64,000 nt of DNA from positions 1-64,000 of the forward strand of contig NZ_QBUD01000008.1 in NCBI RefSeq assembly GCF_003058085.1, in the 5' to 3' direction. The translations under genes and the position numbers were made by a program. The notes below the pieces were generated by a model, which had not been told where the DNA came from, searched no databases, and was given only the letters and a program-made list of their open reading frames with translations. Source of the stretch: Yoonia sediminilitoris (GTDB taxonomy: Bacteria; Pseudomonadota; Alphaproteobacteria; Rhodobacterales; Rhodobacteraceae). Shown piece after piece: positions 33,606-42,623 of this stretch; position 1 is the stretch's first letter, and each line of letters opens with the position of its first letter.

Positions 33606-36600
33606 TCAAACCTGCAGCGTGATGTCGGTGTAGGGCCCGGCCCCGTAGCGAGCCGACATTTGGGCAACTTCCACCCGGAACGGCGCAGTCCCGACTTCGG
33701 CGGTGGCATCTGCACTGGCATAGCTCCACTGTGCGCTGGTGGTCGTTTCCTGACGGCGCACGGCCCCTGTCTGTATCACACGTACCATATATTGTTCGGT
33801 TTCTTCACTCAAAGGCACATCCGCATCGGCCCATAGATCACCATCAATGCGCGTGCACCGAATCCAGTTCAGGGTCAGGCCCGTCGGGGTCACGTCCGCC
33901 CGCAGATGGGCGACGGGATATGGGCGCAACCCGTTACCCTGAAAGACATAGGAGGCATATTTGAAAGCTGGCGAATTGATCGTGCTTTTCGTGGGTCCAT
34001 AGCGGTAGTGGCGTGTGTTGCCGCGTGCCGCACTCGGGATTGCGATCTGCTCGGGGGTGCCATCCAGCAACACGACAACTGACCCTTCCGGCCAGACATC
34101 CGGCATCACCCCGCGACTACCCGCCTGCCCCCGCAACAGCCCATTCAGGGCAAAGCGATTGTCGCCCAATGCTGTTGCTGTCTGAAATTGCACGACTTCC
34201 CACAAGTCGGCTGTGCCGTCCCCAATGGCAAGGCTATTGGCCCCGTTCAAGACCGCCTCGACCGAGGCAGAGCTGAGCGCGCCATTGATCAGTTCTATTG
34301 TGAAATCAGCCTGCCGATCCCAAATTCCTGCGGGGCCGCGCAGCAAGGTGGTTTGCGTCAGCCCCACGGTTGACGGTGCCCGGATCAGATCTTGCAAGAC
34401 ATAGCCGCTGTCTTGCGATGACCCGTAAAGTGCGACGCTGCCCGGCCATGGTGCCCCTGCGGCCGCAACATGCGGTGATGTGGGCATTTCATCGCCCGTA
34501 ATCAGGGGCAGATCCATGAAAAACATGTCCACAGGCACCGGTCCGACAAAGGGTTTCAGCACCGGGGATTCGTCCATTGATCGCTGCTGCCGATAGGCTT
34601 CGGGATCAATCCGCGTGGCCTCGATCAGCCGCAGCCCTGCTTCTTCGACGCGGTCAACACGGTAGCAGCCCGCGTGGTCGACAGTTTGTAGCGATACGGT
34701 ATCACCCGCATTCACCTTGCATTGCGAAGGTGGGAGCGCAAATTCGACCGTATCGCGTGCAATTCGGGTTTCCTGAATCCAGCGGTCCACGGTTTGCCGC
34801 CCTTCGTTGCGGGTCAGGGACAATGACACCTCTGACCTTGTGACACTGTTTGTCGCGTCATCGGGGTGAATGGCCTCTGTTGCGATGGGGTCATAATCCC
34901 CTTCGGCGCTAAGGTAGTTGAGTTGCACGCGTCCCGCGATCTCTGACGTCGGATTACGGGTCAGCGCGACAGACCGGTCCTGTTCGGCATTGATGGCAAG
35001 GCACTCATCGTCAAGCCTGTGATCAAGGCGACCATGACGGTTCTTGAAAACCAGCTTTCCGCCACGTTCGACCGCGTCAAACCCGTAGGTAATCATCAGC
35101 GGTTGCAGCGCCGCCCGTGCTGACCCGACGTCAGCCACGCTATAGCCGCGCACGATGCCATGAAGTTCAGAGACATCAATATCGCGCAGCCCTGACCGCT
35201 GGCAGACCTCGGCCACCACAGTGGCCAGTGACCGGTTGGTGGCCCGCCCGTTCAGCCAATGCCCGCGTGCATGGTTTACACCGTCAGACCAAAGCGACCG
35301 GTTGCCGGGGAAAAACGGGTAAGGGCGCGCATCCCACGCCCAGACGTGCATACGGTCCGTCGCCACCATTGGCGCATCATAAAGCTCTGACCGGGGATTG
35401 TTGGCCGGATCTGCATAATGGGTTGTGACAGCGCGGATGTATTGCATCTGGATGAAATCATCGCGATTTCCCGTCGAAAAATATGGCAACGAAGACTCGG
35501 ATGACTTTTCATCAATGAACTTGTTGGGCTGGTTGGTGCCCTTGTCCATCGCCACACAGCCGAACTCTGTAAACCAAATCGGTTTGCTTTGCGGCACCCA
35601 CGGTGTGCTTTGCGCCTGCCGCACACCGTTGATCCGGTCATGGTGCGGATTGCCCCACCAGCCAGCAAAATCCTTGTAGCGCCAGACCCAGGGCTCACCT
35701 GCGCCATCAGTGATCGGCACGCGGCGTTGGGCTGCGCGTGCTTCAGGTGACGGGTAATACCAGTCGTACCCTTCACCACCGGCCACGTTCGTCCGCAGAT
35801 AATCAAGGTTATAGATACTGCCCGCTTCGCTGTCAGCGTGATCATCTTCATCCCGCCAGTCAGACAATGGCATGTAATTGTCGATCCCGATGAAATCGAT
35901 GTTCGGGTCGGCCCACAATGGGTCAAGGTGAAAGAATTTGTCGCCGGTCCCGACAGGTTGATAGCCATGATATTCCGACCAGTCGGCCGCATAGCTGATC
36001 TTGCACCCTGCCCCGAGAATGGCCCGCACGTCCGCTGCGAGTTGCTGCAGGGCCGCTACGGCAGGAAAGCTGTTCCCCGGCCCCCTGATCTGTGTCAGGC
36101 TCCGCATTTCGGATCCGATACAGAAAGCAGACACACCACCTGCCGCCGCACACAGGTGCGCGTAATGCAGGATGAACCGTCGATAACCCCAGTCATTTGG
36201 ACCTGTATAAAGCACCGCTTCACCGGTCACGGAAAAGTCGCTGACCGCCGCTTGACCCATGAAAGCGTCGATCTCTGCCACTGCCGCCGCTGTTCCGTCC
36301 GGCGTGCCCGATTGCGTCGGGGCGAGCGATGTTGTGATGCGGCCACGCCATGGCAATGGGGGTTGCCCTGCAGTCCCTGTCCACGGATTCGGTTTCATGT
36401 TGCCTTCCAGTTGCTCCATCAGGATGAACGGATAGAACATAGCAGACAGCCCGCGGTCGTTCATGTCCCTGATCGCTTCGATTACCGACTGGTCTGCTGG
36501 TGTGCCGCCATATATCGGCTTGTCATCCTGCTGCGGTACAACAGACGCGCTGTAGCGCGTCTCGCCTCCGACGGTCCATGGCATCCGGCCTGAATCCACC

Positions 36601-37535
36601 TCGCGCTGCTCGATCTTGGGCTGCACGCTGCATTCACCGCAGCGCAGGTCATCGCCAAACCATGACACAACAACAACAACGGACTTGCAGGCGGGCAGTT
36701 CCTGCTCCAGCGCGTTCATTGACACAGTGAAATCTGTGCCGCCCATGGGTGAATTGGTGTTGATCGCCAACCGTTTGCCGAACCCCTGCGACAAGTAAAC
36801 AGGCGTTGTGGCCAAGGCATATTCGCCCGTGCCCGGGATCAGGGCGACACCCTTGACCAACTGATCAAGGTCAGGTGCGGTTTGTGTAATATCGGCAGGC
36901 GTGGGGCGCATCACTTCAAATGTGAATTGCGGGATGCGGTTGCCGAACTGGCCAAGCTCCAAATCTTCAAACACAACGTAACAGGTGCCCCGATAGGCTG
37001 GCGTGTTGGCAGCCCCTTCGACCGCGACGATCTTGGGGTCAGGCAATTGGTCTGCCGACCCGGGATAGAACCGCATGTTCAGATCCTCGGGCGACACCTC
37101 TGCCCCGTCCGCCCAAATCCGGCCCACACGGGCCACGGGCCCCTCGCCCAGCGCCAGCGCCATACTGACGGAATAGGAATAGCTGGTGACATACGGCTGC
37201 GCAGGCGCAGGTGGTGTACCCTTGCCGCCGCCGCCGCCCCCTGTGGTCTGGGTGCGTTCACGAAACTGACTGGCCCAGATCACCTGCCCCGGCACACGCA
37301 TCCGGCCATAAATCGTCTGAAGATCGGTGCCTTCGCTTGCACCTGTCAAACGAAACCGGTCAACGCGCCCGGTCTCGACCGGCTCACTCCCGCCACCCAT
37401 CACCTGCTGGTCAATTCGGCGGCCGATAACAGCCCCGGCAGCACGACCAATGGTTGCCATCGACAGCCCCAAAACAGAGCCGCCAACAGAGCCGCCCAGC
37501 GCCATGCCTGCGGCAGAAAGTACGATCGTGGCCAT
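33606..37535 (-). CDS. GTA gp15: tail hub / host-recognition megatron-type protein
   Basis: This 1309-residue protein opens MATIVLSAAGMALGGSVGGS and contains a central glycoside-hydrolase-like TIM-barrel (ADWSEYHGYQPVG; FTEFGCVAMDKG) followed by phage tail domains and beta-rich C-terminal modules. It forms the tail tip that contacts the recipient cell. A Gly-rich linker (TTGGGGGGKG) lies near residue 95. The start at 37535 has AAGGATAAA before it, and 17 extra upstream codons overlap gp14 and are excluded. Confidence 0.95.
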   Translation of the reverse strand: MATIVLSAAGMALGGSVGGSVLGLSMATIGRAAGAVIGRRIDQQVMGGGSEPVETGRVDRFRLTGASEGTDLQTIYGRMRVPGQVIWASQFRERTQTTGGGGGGKGTPPAPAQPYVTSYSYSVSMALALGEGPVARVGRIWADGAEVSPEDLNMRFYPGSADQLPDPKIVAVEGAANTPAYRGTCYVVFEDLELGQFGNRIPQFTFEVMRPTPADITQTAPDLDQLVKGVALIPGTGEYALATTPVYLSQGFGKRLAINTNSPMGGTDFTVSMNALEQELPACKSVVVVVSWFGDDLRCGECSVQPKIEQREVDSGRMPWTVGGETRYSASVVPQQDDKPIYGGTPADQSVIEAIRDMNDRGLSAMFYPFILMEQLEGNMKPNPWTGTAGQPPLPWRGRITTSLAPTQSGTPDGTAAAVAEIDAFMGQAAVSDFSVTGEAVLYTGPNDWGYRRFILHYAHLCAAAGGVSAFCIGSEMRSLTQIRGPGNSFPAVAALQQLAADVRAILGAGCKISYAADWSEYHGYQPVGTGDKFFHLDPLWADPNIDFIGIDNYMPLSDWRDEDDHADSEAGSIYNLDYLRTNVAGGEGYDWYYPSPEARAAQRRVPITDGAGEPWVWRYKDFAGWWGNPHHDRINGVRQAQSTPWVPQSKPIWFTEFGCVAMDKGTNQPNKFIDEKSSESSLPYFSTGNRDDFIQMQYIRAVTTHYADPANNPRSELYDAPMVATDRMHVWAWDARPYPFFPGNRSLWSDGVNHARGHWLNGRATNRSLATVVAEVCQRSGLRDIDVSELHGIVRGYSVADVGSARAALQPLMITYGFDAVERGGKLVFKNRHGRLDHRLDDECLAINAEQDRSVALTRNPTSEIAGRVQLNYLSAEGDYDPIATEAIHPDDATNSVTRSEVSLSLTRNEGRQTVDRWIQETRIARDTVEFALPPSQCKVNAGDTVSLQTVDHAGCYRVDRVEEAGLRLIEATRIDPEAYRQQRSMDESPVLKPFVGPVPVDMFFMDLPLITGDEMPTSPHVAAAGAPWPGSVALYGSSQDSGYVLQDLIRAPSTVGLTQTTLLRGPAGIWDRQADFTIELINGALSSASVEAVLNGANSLAIGDGTADLWEVVQFQTATALGDNRFALNGLLRGQAGSRGVMPDVWPEGSVVVLLDGTPEQIAIPSAARGNTRHYRYGPTKSTINSPAFKYASYVFQGNGLRPYPVAHLRADVTPTGLTLNWIRCTRIDGDLWADADVPLSEETEQYMVRVIQTGAVRRQETTTSAQWSYASADATAEVGTAPFRVEVAQMSARYGAGPYTDITLQV

Positions 37536-37540
37536 CAGAT

Positions 37541-37969
37541 TTATCCTTGTAAAACTTCGAAACGGGCGGCGATACGGCGGCGCCAAGGGGCAGAAAGCGG
37601 GCTTTCAACGACCCCATGCCCGGTGTAGGCGTGGACAAATTTCGGATAGGGGTCAGTGGCGGTCAGAATGCCCAAGTGCTTTGCCACCGCCCCGTCACGC
37701 ATACGGAACAGCAGGATTTGTCCGGGCGCCATCAGTGCCTCGGTCCGGTGCATGTGCCGTGTTGCAGCGGCAAGCAGCACCTCCCGCCCCTGTGGTTCGG
37801 CCCAATCGGCGGTGTATGCAGGCACCTGTTCAGGCTCTGCACCGTTGACCTCTTGCCAGATACCCCGGATCAGCCCCAGACAGTCACAGCCAACGCATTT
37901 GGTCGCACCCTGATGCAAATAAGGAGTGCCAATCCAGTCGCGCGCGGCAATTGCAAACGGATGCGTCAT
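37541..37969 (-). CDS. GTA gp14: NlpC/P60 cell-wall peptidase
   Basis: This 142-residue protein has an NlpC/P60 fold with catalytic Cys in CVGCDCLGLIRG (near residue 25-30) and the His in GHGVVES-type context. It is thought to open peptidoglycan during GTA DNA entry or tail assembly. It overlaps gp13 by 4 bp. Confidence 0.93.
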   Translation of the reverse strand: MTHPFAIAARDWIGTPYLHQGATKCVGCDCLGLIRGIWQEVNGAEPEQVPAYTADWAEPQGREVLLAAATRHMHRTEALMAPGQILLFRMRDGAVAKHLGILTATDPYPKFVHAYTGHGVVESPLSAPWRRRIAARFEVLQG

Positions 37970-38850
37970 CGTTTCAGGCTCCCACCCGTGTTGGCGTCAT
38001 CGGAGCGTGGAACGCTCACCAGCCAATCCTGGCCCGGAATGTCGGGGAAGCCACGAAAGTTCAGCAGGTTGTCGAACTTCTGTTGGCAGGTCTGGGTACG
38101 CTTGTCGCAGCCAGCGGTCAGGCGCAGCATGTCACCAGACGCAATCTGTTCGCGAATGGGTTCCCAAAGGGTGATCTGGCGCAGATTATCAATAGTCTGG
38201 TCCAGCTTGACCACGCCCTTCAGTCCCTGTGCGGCACCGGACATGACCTCGCAAACGCCGCCTTCGAACCAGCGGTCGTGAAAGCCCGTGACCCCGCCCA
38301 ACCAAATGACCTGTGCCGCGGTCTGGTCATGGACTGCGGCCTCGAGGTGAAAACCCAACTCACTCAGATCAAACCCACAAGCGACGTCGCCAAGGATGGC
38401 ACTACAGGTCTTCAGATAAGAACGCCCCTGCGGCAGGTTCAGCGCGTCGGTCTGCCCGCGCAATTCGGCTTGAAAACCGCCCGCGGCACGGGTGATTTCA
38501 CCGATGGTGCCAGCAAAACGGACCTCGCGCGCCTCAGGGTTGTCCCATTGGACCTGCCAGATCGTGACCTTTGCATCATCATAGCGCCCAGCGGCAATGT
38601 CACGTTCGGTAATCGCATCTGACTGCAAAACACCCAGCGCTTCGGTGTTGTTGACGGCTAGGCCGCTGTTACTTGACAGCGCCCGTGCTGACAGGCCTCG
38701 GGAGGCCTCAAACGTCATTCCGTCAAACTGCAAGGGTCCGTCATGATCAGTGAACCCTATCGTGACGCCATCGCGCCTTGTGACTGCCCAGCAAGTGCAG
38801 ACATGCGTGGTGCCGCTGGCCAGATGCGCCTGTAGATCTTGCGCGCTCAT
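37966..38850 (-). CDS. GTA gp13: DUF2163 tail protein
   Basis: This 294-residue protein matches the DUF2163/BR0599-type tail protein of RcGTA. It opens LASGTTHVCTCWAVTRRDG and has a Cys-rich region near residues 180-195 (TCSAILGDVACGFD) and near residue 260 (TAGCDKRTQTC). The cysteines fit an iron-sulfur or structural metal site, as reported for RcGTA baseplate proteins. It overlaps gp12 and gp14 by 4 bp each. Confidence 0.92.
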   Translation of the reverse strand: MSAQDLQAHLASGTTHVCTCWAVTRRDGVTIGFTDHDGPLQFDGMTFEASRGLSARALSSNSGLAVNNTEALGVLQSDAITERDIAAGRYDDAKVTIWQVQWDNPEAREVRFAGTIGEITRAAGGFQAELRGQTDALNLPQGRSYLKTCSAILGDVACGFDLSELGFHLEAAVHDQTAAQVIWLGGVTGFHDRWFEGGVCEVMSGAAQGLKGVVKLDQTIDNLRQITLWEPIREQIASGDMLRLTAGCDKRTQTCQQKFDNLLNFRGFPDIPGQDWLVSVPRSDDANTGGSLKR

Positions 38851-39479
38851 ACCCTGATCTCCACGATGGGTACGTTAGGGGCTTCGCCTGCCTGAAAGTT
38901 CGAGATCGACGTCAGGATCGAATCCGTGTCAAAGCGGACGGGCACATCAAATTCATACCCCGCGCGGATTTCGGCGCTGTCATCAGGCGGATGGGAAAAG
39001 GCTAGCGCGCCGGTCTCAATGTCAAGCGCGTAATCCACGCCTTCAACCACCGGGTCGCCACCGACAGTCAGAATCACCGTACCCGCGACAGGCTTGGTAA
39101 TTGGACGTACATAGGTCGTCTCACCCGAGCGATAGGATTTCGTCAGTTGAAATGCTGCGTTGACCTCATCGCCCACGCCGATCAATTGATCTGTGGCGGA
39201 AATAGCCTGTGATGGCAGGCTGGATTTATAGTCGCTCCAGTCCTTCCAGCGAAATCCGATCAACTGGCCCTGCCGCGCCTCGAAAAACGAAATCAACGCC
39301 TCGACATCATCCAGCGACCGCAAGCCAAATCCCGCATCATATCGCCTGCGGGCATGGGCCCAAGGCGTATTGCGCTCTTCGTAGCCGCTGGCAAGCGTGA
39401 CAATATCGGTGCGCCTTTGCGGCCCACCGACTGAGCCAAAGCTGAGTGATGCAGGAAACCTGACCTCGTGAAATGCCAT
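38847..39479 (-). CDS. GTA gp12: DUF2460 distal tail protein
   Basis: This 210-residue DUF2460 protein (MAFHEVRFPASLSFGSVGG; FEARQGQLIGFRWKDWSDY) is beta-rich. It forms the distal tail ring that joins the tube to the baseplate. The whole family signature is present and the length is typical. Confidence 0.93.
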   Translation of the reverse strand: MAFHEVRFPASLSFGSVGGPQRRTDIVTLASGYEERNTPWAHARRRYDAGFGLRSLDDVEALISFFEARQGQLIGFRWKDWSDYKSSLPSQAISATDQLIGVGDEVNAAFQLTKSYRSGETTYVRPITKPVAGTVILTVGGDPVVEGVDYALDIETGALAFSHPPDDSAEIRAGYEFDVPVRFDTDSILTSISNFQAGEAPNVPIVEIRV

Positions 39480-39491
39480 TGCTTTGTCCCT

Positions 39492-40151
39492 CTAACGATT
39501 GCGTTGACTGCGCCCAAGCGCCCGTGACATCTGGGTGGCGATCTGGCCCTGACTGCGTTGAAAACTTTGCGCATCCGGCGTGCTGATGTTCATATTCACG
39601 GTGATTGCGCCGCTCCCTTGTGTGCGGACCCCAAGGCGACCGTCAGCACCGCGTGACAGTGGCATGATCGCCTCTGGCCCCGCCTCGCCCATCAGTCCTG
39701 TGCCGCCCGCCATAGGGAACGTTGTCGGCCCGCCAACAACACCGCCCTTGGCAAAAGGCATCACCCGGCCTTGCGAAAACGGGGCGCCCGCCGCAAAAGG
39801 CATCATGCCCGATACGGCCGCATTCAGCCCGTCCGACAACATACCGCCCAAATGATCCGTGACCGGACGGGTGGCGGCAGAATAGGCCGTGTTGATCATT
39901 GCATTGGCCAGCCCACTCAATGCATCCGACAGTTTCACGCCATCCAGCAGCAAACCGTCAAACGCACGTTTCAGCCCCCCTGAAAACCCACGCTCCAGAT
40001 TGCCCAGATCACGGGTAGTATTGCCCAACGATCCTTGCACATCACGCAACTGGTCATCAAAGGCCGCCGTCATCGCCGTGGCATCACCCAGACTGCGCTC
40101 CAGCCCGCTGATATCGCTCTCCAGCGTATCAAGCCGATCAATCTCATCCAT
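39492..40151 (-). CDS. GTA gp11: tail tape-measure protein
   Basis: This 219-residue protein has an N-terminal coiled coil (LDTLESDISGLERSLGDA). A glycine-rich middle (AFGAPFSQGRVMPFAKGGVVG) follows, and the C-terminal end has QSFQRSQGQIATQMSRAL. The short length agrees with the very short GTA tail, because tape-measure length sets tail length. It overlaps gp10.1 by 8 bp. Confidence 0.92.
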   Translation of the reverse strand: MDEIDRLDTLESDISGLERSLGDATAMTAAFDDQLRDVQGSLGNTTRDLGNLERGFSGGLKRAFDGLLLDGVKLSDALSGLANAMINTAYSAATRPVTDHLGGMLSDGLNAAVSGMMPFAAGAPFSQGRVMPFAKGGVVGGPTTFPMAGGTGLMGEAGPEAIMPLSRGADGRLGVRTQGSGAITVNMNISTPDAQSFQRSQGQIATQMSRALGRSQRNR

Positions 40152-40347
40152 TCTTCACATCCTCTTGTCGATCAGGATAGGCCTGCTCCAACTCACCAAG
40201 CCGCTTGCGCCCCATTGGTGATCTTGCTTCGGTCTGGCCCAGCATAAGCTGCAATTCGGCCGGCGTGAGCGCCCAGAAATCCGCCGGTTTCAGGCGCAGC
40301 CCATGCATCCCCGCCAGCATCAGACGCGGCCAATCCAGCCCGTTCAT
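40144..40347 (-). CDS. GTA gp10.1: small tail-assembly protein
   Basis: This 67-residue protein contains LRLKPADFWALTPAELQLML, the typical pattern of the second tail-assembly chaperone frame (DUF2376 type) between gp10 and the tape measure in RcGTA. Overlaps on both sides indicate coupled translation. Confidence 0.88.
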   Translation of the reverse strand: MNGLDWPRLMLAGMHGLRLKPADFWALTPAELQLMLGQTEARSPMGRKRLGELEQAYPDRQEDVKNG

Positions 40348-40661
40348 ATTGGCGGGGTGAAGGCGCGGGCCAGCATCAACGCGGCCGCTTTAGCTGCCTC
40401 CACAGGCCCGCCTTCAATCTTTGCGGTCATCAGATCGTCGCTGTTGCCTGTCCATCCGCCGCCATGCAGCCCGGCAATGACAACAGCCATCACATCCCGA
40501 CTGGAAAAGGCGCTGGTCTCGAAGCGGCGGATCAGGTCGATCAGTGACTCGTCGCCCAGTCCCGTTTCCAACGCTGCCAGGGCACCAAGGGTCAATTTGC
40601 AGTCAAAGGCCTGACCATCAATGGTGAGCGACACTTCCCCCGTCATGGGATTGGTCATCAC
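40344..40661 (-). CDS. GTA gp10: tail tube assembly chaperone
   Basis: This 105-residue GTA-family gp10 protein (NPMTGEVSLTIDGQAFDCKL; LGALAALETGLGDESLIDLI) lies between the major tail gene and the tape measure, the place of tail chaperones in phages. It overlaps gp9 by 4 bp. Confidence 0.9.
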   Translation of the reverse strand: MMTNPMTGEVSLTIDGQAFDCKLTLGALAALETGLGDESLIDLIRRFETSAFSSRDVMAVVIAGLHGGGWTGNSDDLMTAKIEGGPVEAAKAAALMLARAFTPPI

Positions 40662-41074
40662 GCAAAAGCCGTGAACACAAGTGCACCCGCCGAAGCAAGC
40701 GCCAGTTCGTAAGTCGCCTCGCCATTATATGACCCGGCATACTCGATCGACGTGATCTGAAATTGGCCTTCGACAATACCAAAGTCCGGAATGACGACCT
40801 GGAAATTGGGCGTCTCGCCATCAAAGAAAATCTGCCGGGCGCGTTCGTCGGTTGCATCATCCTTAAAGACACCCGAACCCGAAATGCTCGCCGTCTTGAC
40901 ACCTGCGCCCCCCAGTAACTGCCGCCAGCCACCCGCACTTTCAAGACTGGTCACATCAACGCTTTCCGCATTGAAGCTGATCCGGGTTGCGCGCAGTCCC
41001 GCAGCTGTTTCAAATTGTCCATCACCGGTCATGTCGATTTTGATCAACAAATCTTTACCATTTTGGGCCACCAT
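40658..41074 (-). CDS. GTA gp9: major tail protein
   Basis: This 138-residue TP901-1-type tail tube protein opens AQNGKDLLIKIDMTGDGQFE and has the typical ATRISFNAESVDVTSLES region. It polymerises into the tail tube. The length matches RcGTA gp9. Confidence 0.94.
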   Translation of the reverse strand: MVAQNGKDLLIKIDMTGDGQFETAAGLRATRISFNAESVDVTSLESAGGWRQLLGGAGVKTASISGSGVFKDDATDERARQIFFDGETPNFQVVIPDFGIVEGQFQITSIEYAGSYNGEATYELALASAGALVFTAFA

Positions 41075-41095
41075 TGGCTTGTCTCCTTTCAGGAA

Positions 41096-41509
41096 TCAGG
41101 TGTCGTCCGCAACGCGGGCACGAAAAGTCAGATTGATCTGGCGAACATCGCCAGACCCTACGCGGGCGGCTTTCGCCTTGTAGAAATTCAGGGACACAAG
41201 ACGCCCCCTGTTCAACTGCAACGGTGCATCCACCAGCACATCAGACACAGCAGCAGCAGCGACTTTGGCAGAGGCAAAGCCGGCTGTTTCAGTGACGACC
41301 GTAATCATGAATTCAAAAAGCGCACCGCCGCCGGTCTTGTCGGACGCATCGCGCGCGCTTTCGGTCCCCAACACAACATAAAGTGGTGGCAGTGGACCAC
41401 TGGGCAGCGCATCATAGATCGCATCACCGACCAAAGCGATGAGCCCGGGATCATTCGACATCTGTTGAAAGACGGCCAACTGTAGCGCCGCGGAGGTACC
41501 ATAACTCAT
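41096..41509 (-). CDS. GTA gp8: DUF3168 tail completion protein
   Basis: This 137-residue DUF3168 protein (LQLAVFQQMSNDPGLIALVG then DAIYDALPSGPLPPLYVVLG) is the tail terminator or completion protein. It overlaps gp7 by 4 bp, and a 21-bp gap separates it from gp9. Confidence 0.92.
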   Translation of the reverse strand: MSYGTSAALQLAVFQQMSNDPGLIALVGDAIYDALPSGPLPPLYVVLGTESARDASDKTGGGALFEFMITVVTETAGFASAKVAAAAVSDVLVDAPLQLNRGRLVSLNFYKAKAARVGSGDVRQINLTFRARVADDT

Positions 41510-41844
41510 GACGCGGTCTCCTCTTGAGTATAGCAGGTCAGGAACTGGCCATATGCATCATGTTCGCCGACAGCATCGATTTTCCAGATACGTTCACCGT
41601 CGCGAAATCTTTGGCCCGCGACGGGTCGCGACGGTGAACCATAGGGCGACGCGCGGACAATGATCCGGTAAGGCACACGCGACACGGTCGCGGCAAAACT
41701 TGCCCTTTCACGGCCCGACCCCGCCTTGAGCTGGGCCCAGAGAAAGCCCAGTGTCTGCCATTCATGGGTGTAGCCACCTGCCCCGTCGGAGACCTGCAAA
41801 GGGGCTTCCAAGGTCAGTGATCTGGTCAACAGCGGTCGCTTCAT
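41506..41844 (-). CDS. GTA gp7: head-tail adaptor
   Basis: This 112-residue SPP1 gp16-type stopper/adaptor has RSLTLEAPLQVSDGAGGYTH and RVPYRIIVRASPYGSPSRP. It sits between connector gp6 and gp8, with 4-bp overlaps. Confidence 0.92.
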   Translation of the reverse strand: MKRPLLTRSLTLEAPLQVSDGAGGYTHEWQTLGFLWAQLKAGSGRERASFAATVSRVPYRIIVRASPYGSPSRPVAGQRFRDGERIWKIDAVGEHDAYGQFLTCYTQEETAS

Positions 41845-42440
41845 GACCGGCTCCCCATCAGCAGGCGGACTGTACGATAGCGTTCAATCAGCGCCGATAC
41901 CTCGTAGGGCATGGCTGGCACACCGCGTGTCAGGTCGTGGCGATAGTCGTAAAAATGTGCGCCAAGCATCAGCACTGCCTGCCCCAGATCAGACGGCAGG
42001 TCCGACCATTCGGGGCCGAAACCCGCAAGCAAGCGGATACGGACCGATCCATTGGATGGGATAGGGGGAAGCAGACCAGATGTCGGCTTTAGAAGGGGAC
42101 GTTGCAGGTCAGGTTGCAAGACCCATGCGTCATCGTTTGCCAATGCTTCTTCGCCGCGCGGGTCCAACAGCACCATGGACACAATCGCATTGACCGGGGC
42201 AACAGGCAGCGGCTGGCGTTCACGATCCCGCCAATCTGACAGCGTCCAGCTAAACTCGCGTTCGATCAGGATCTTGCCGGTCCGCGCCTCAATGGCGGCC
42301 ATTGCGGCCCGCAGATAGCTCTCCAGAACCGGGTTTTCGTCTCCATCATTGGCGAAGCCCGTGCCAAGGCGCAAATGGTCTTTGAATTGTGTGACCGGCA
42401 GCGCCGACTGCGGCACGGGGGTCTCTTCGACTAATATCAT
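41841..42440 (-). CDS. GTA gp6: head-tail connector (phiE125 gp8-like)
   Basis: This 199-residue protein opens MILVEETPVPQSALPVTQFK. It has the connector helix pattern AAMAAIEARTGKILIEREFSW. The start at 42440 has GGAG upstream. 27 further upstream codons are open but lie in the structured gp5-gp6 gap. Confidence 0.92.
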   Translation of the reverse strand: MILVEETPVPQSALPVTQFKDHLRLGTGFANDGDENPVLESYLRAAMAAIEARTGKILIEREFSWTLSDWRDRERQPLPVAPVNAIVSMVLLDPRGEEALANDDAWVLQPDLQRPLLKPTSGLLPPIPSNGSVRIRLLAGFGPEWSDLPSDLGQAVLMLGAHFYDYRHDLTRGVPAMPYEVSALIERYRTVRLLMGSRS

Positions 42441-42498
42441 GGATCTACTCCGAAAATCTCTGATCTTTCTGCCGCTCAAGATCGCAAAACTATTGGGA

Positions 42499-42579
42499 TC
42501 CCGGATGCACACCTCCCGCATTGCTCGGACGGAAGGGAGCAGCTAGACAACGCGGGATTGTCGTCGTGTGCATCCGGGA
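42499..42579. promoter_or_regulatory. Hairpin in the capsid-gp6 gap of the GTA operon
   Basis: TCCCGGATGCACAC (42499-42512) and its perfect complement (42566-42579) are separated by 53 nt that can form inner stems (for example CTCCC at 42513-42517 with a downstream GGGAG). It begins about 45 nt after the capsid stop on the minus strand and has no U-run. It probably blunts downstream expression or protects the 3' end of the capsid message. Confidence 0.7.
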
Positions 42580-42623
42580 GTAAGGGCGCCATCCCCGTGG
42601 AACCGCGCCCCTTCGCGCCAGCG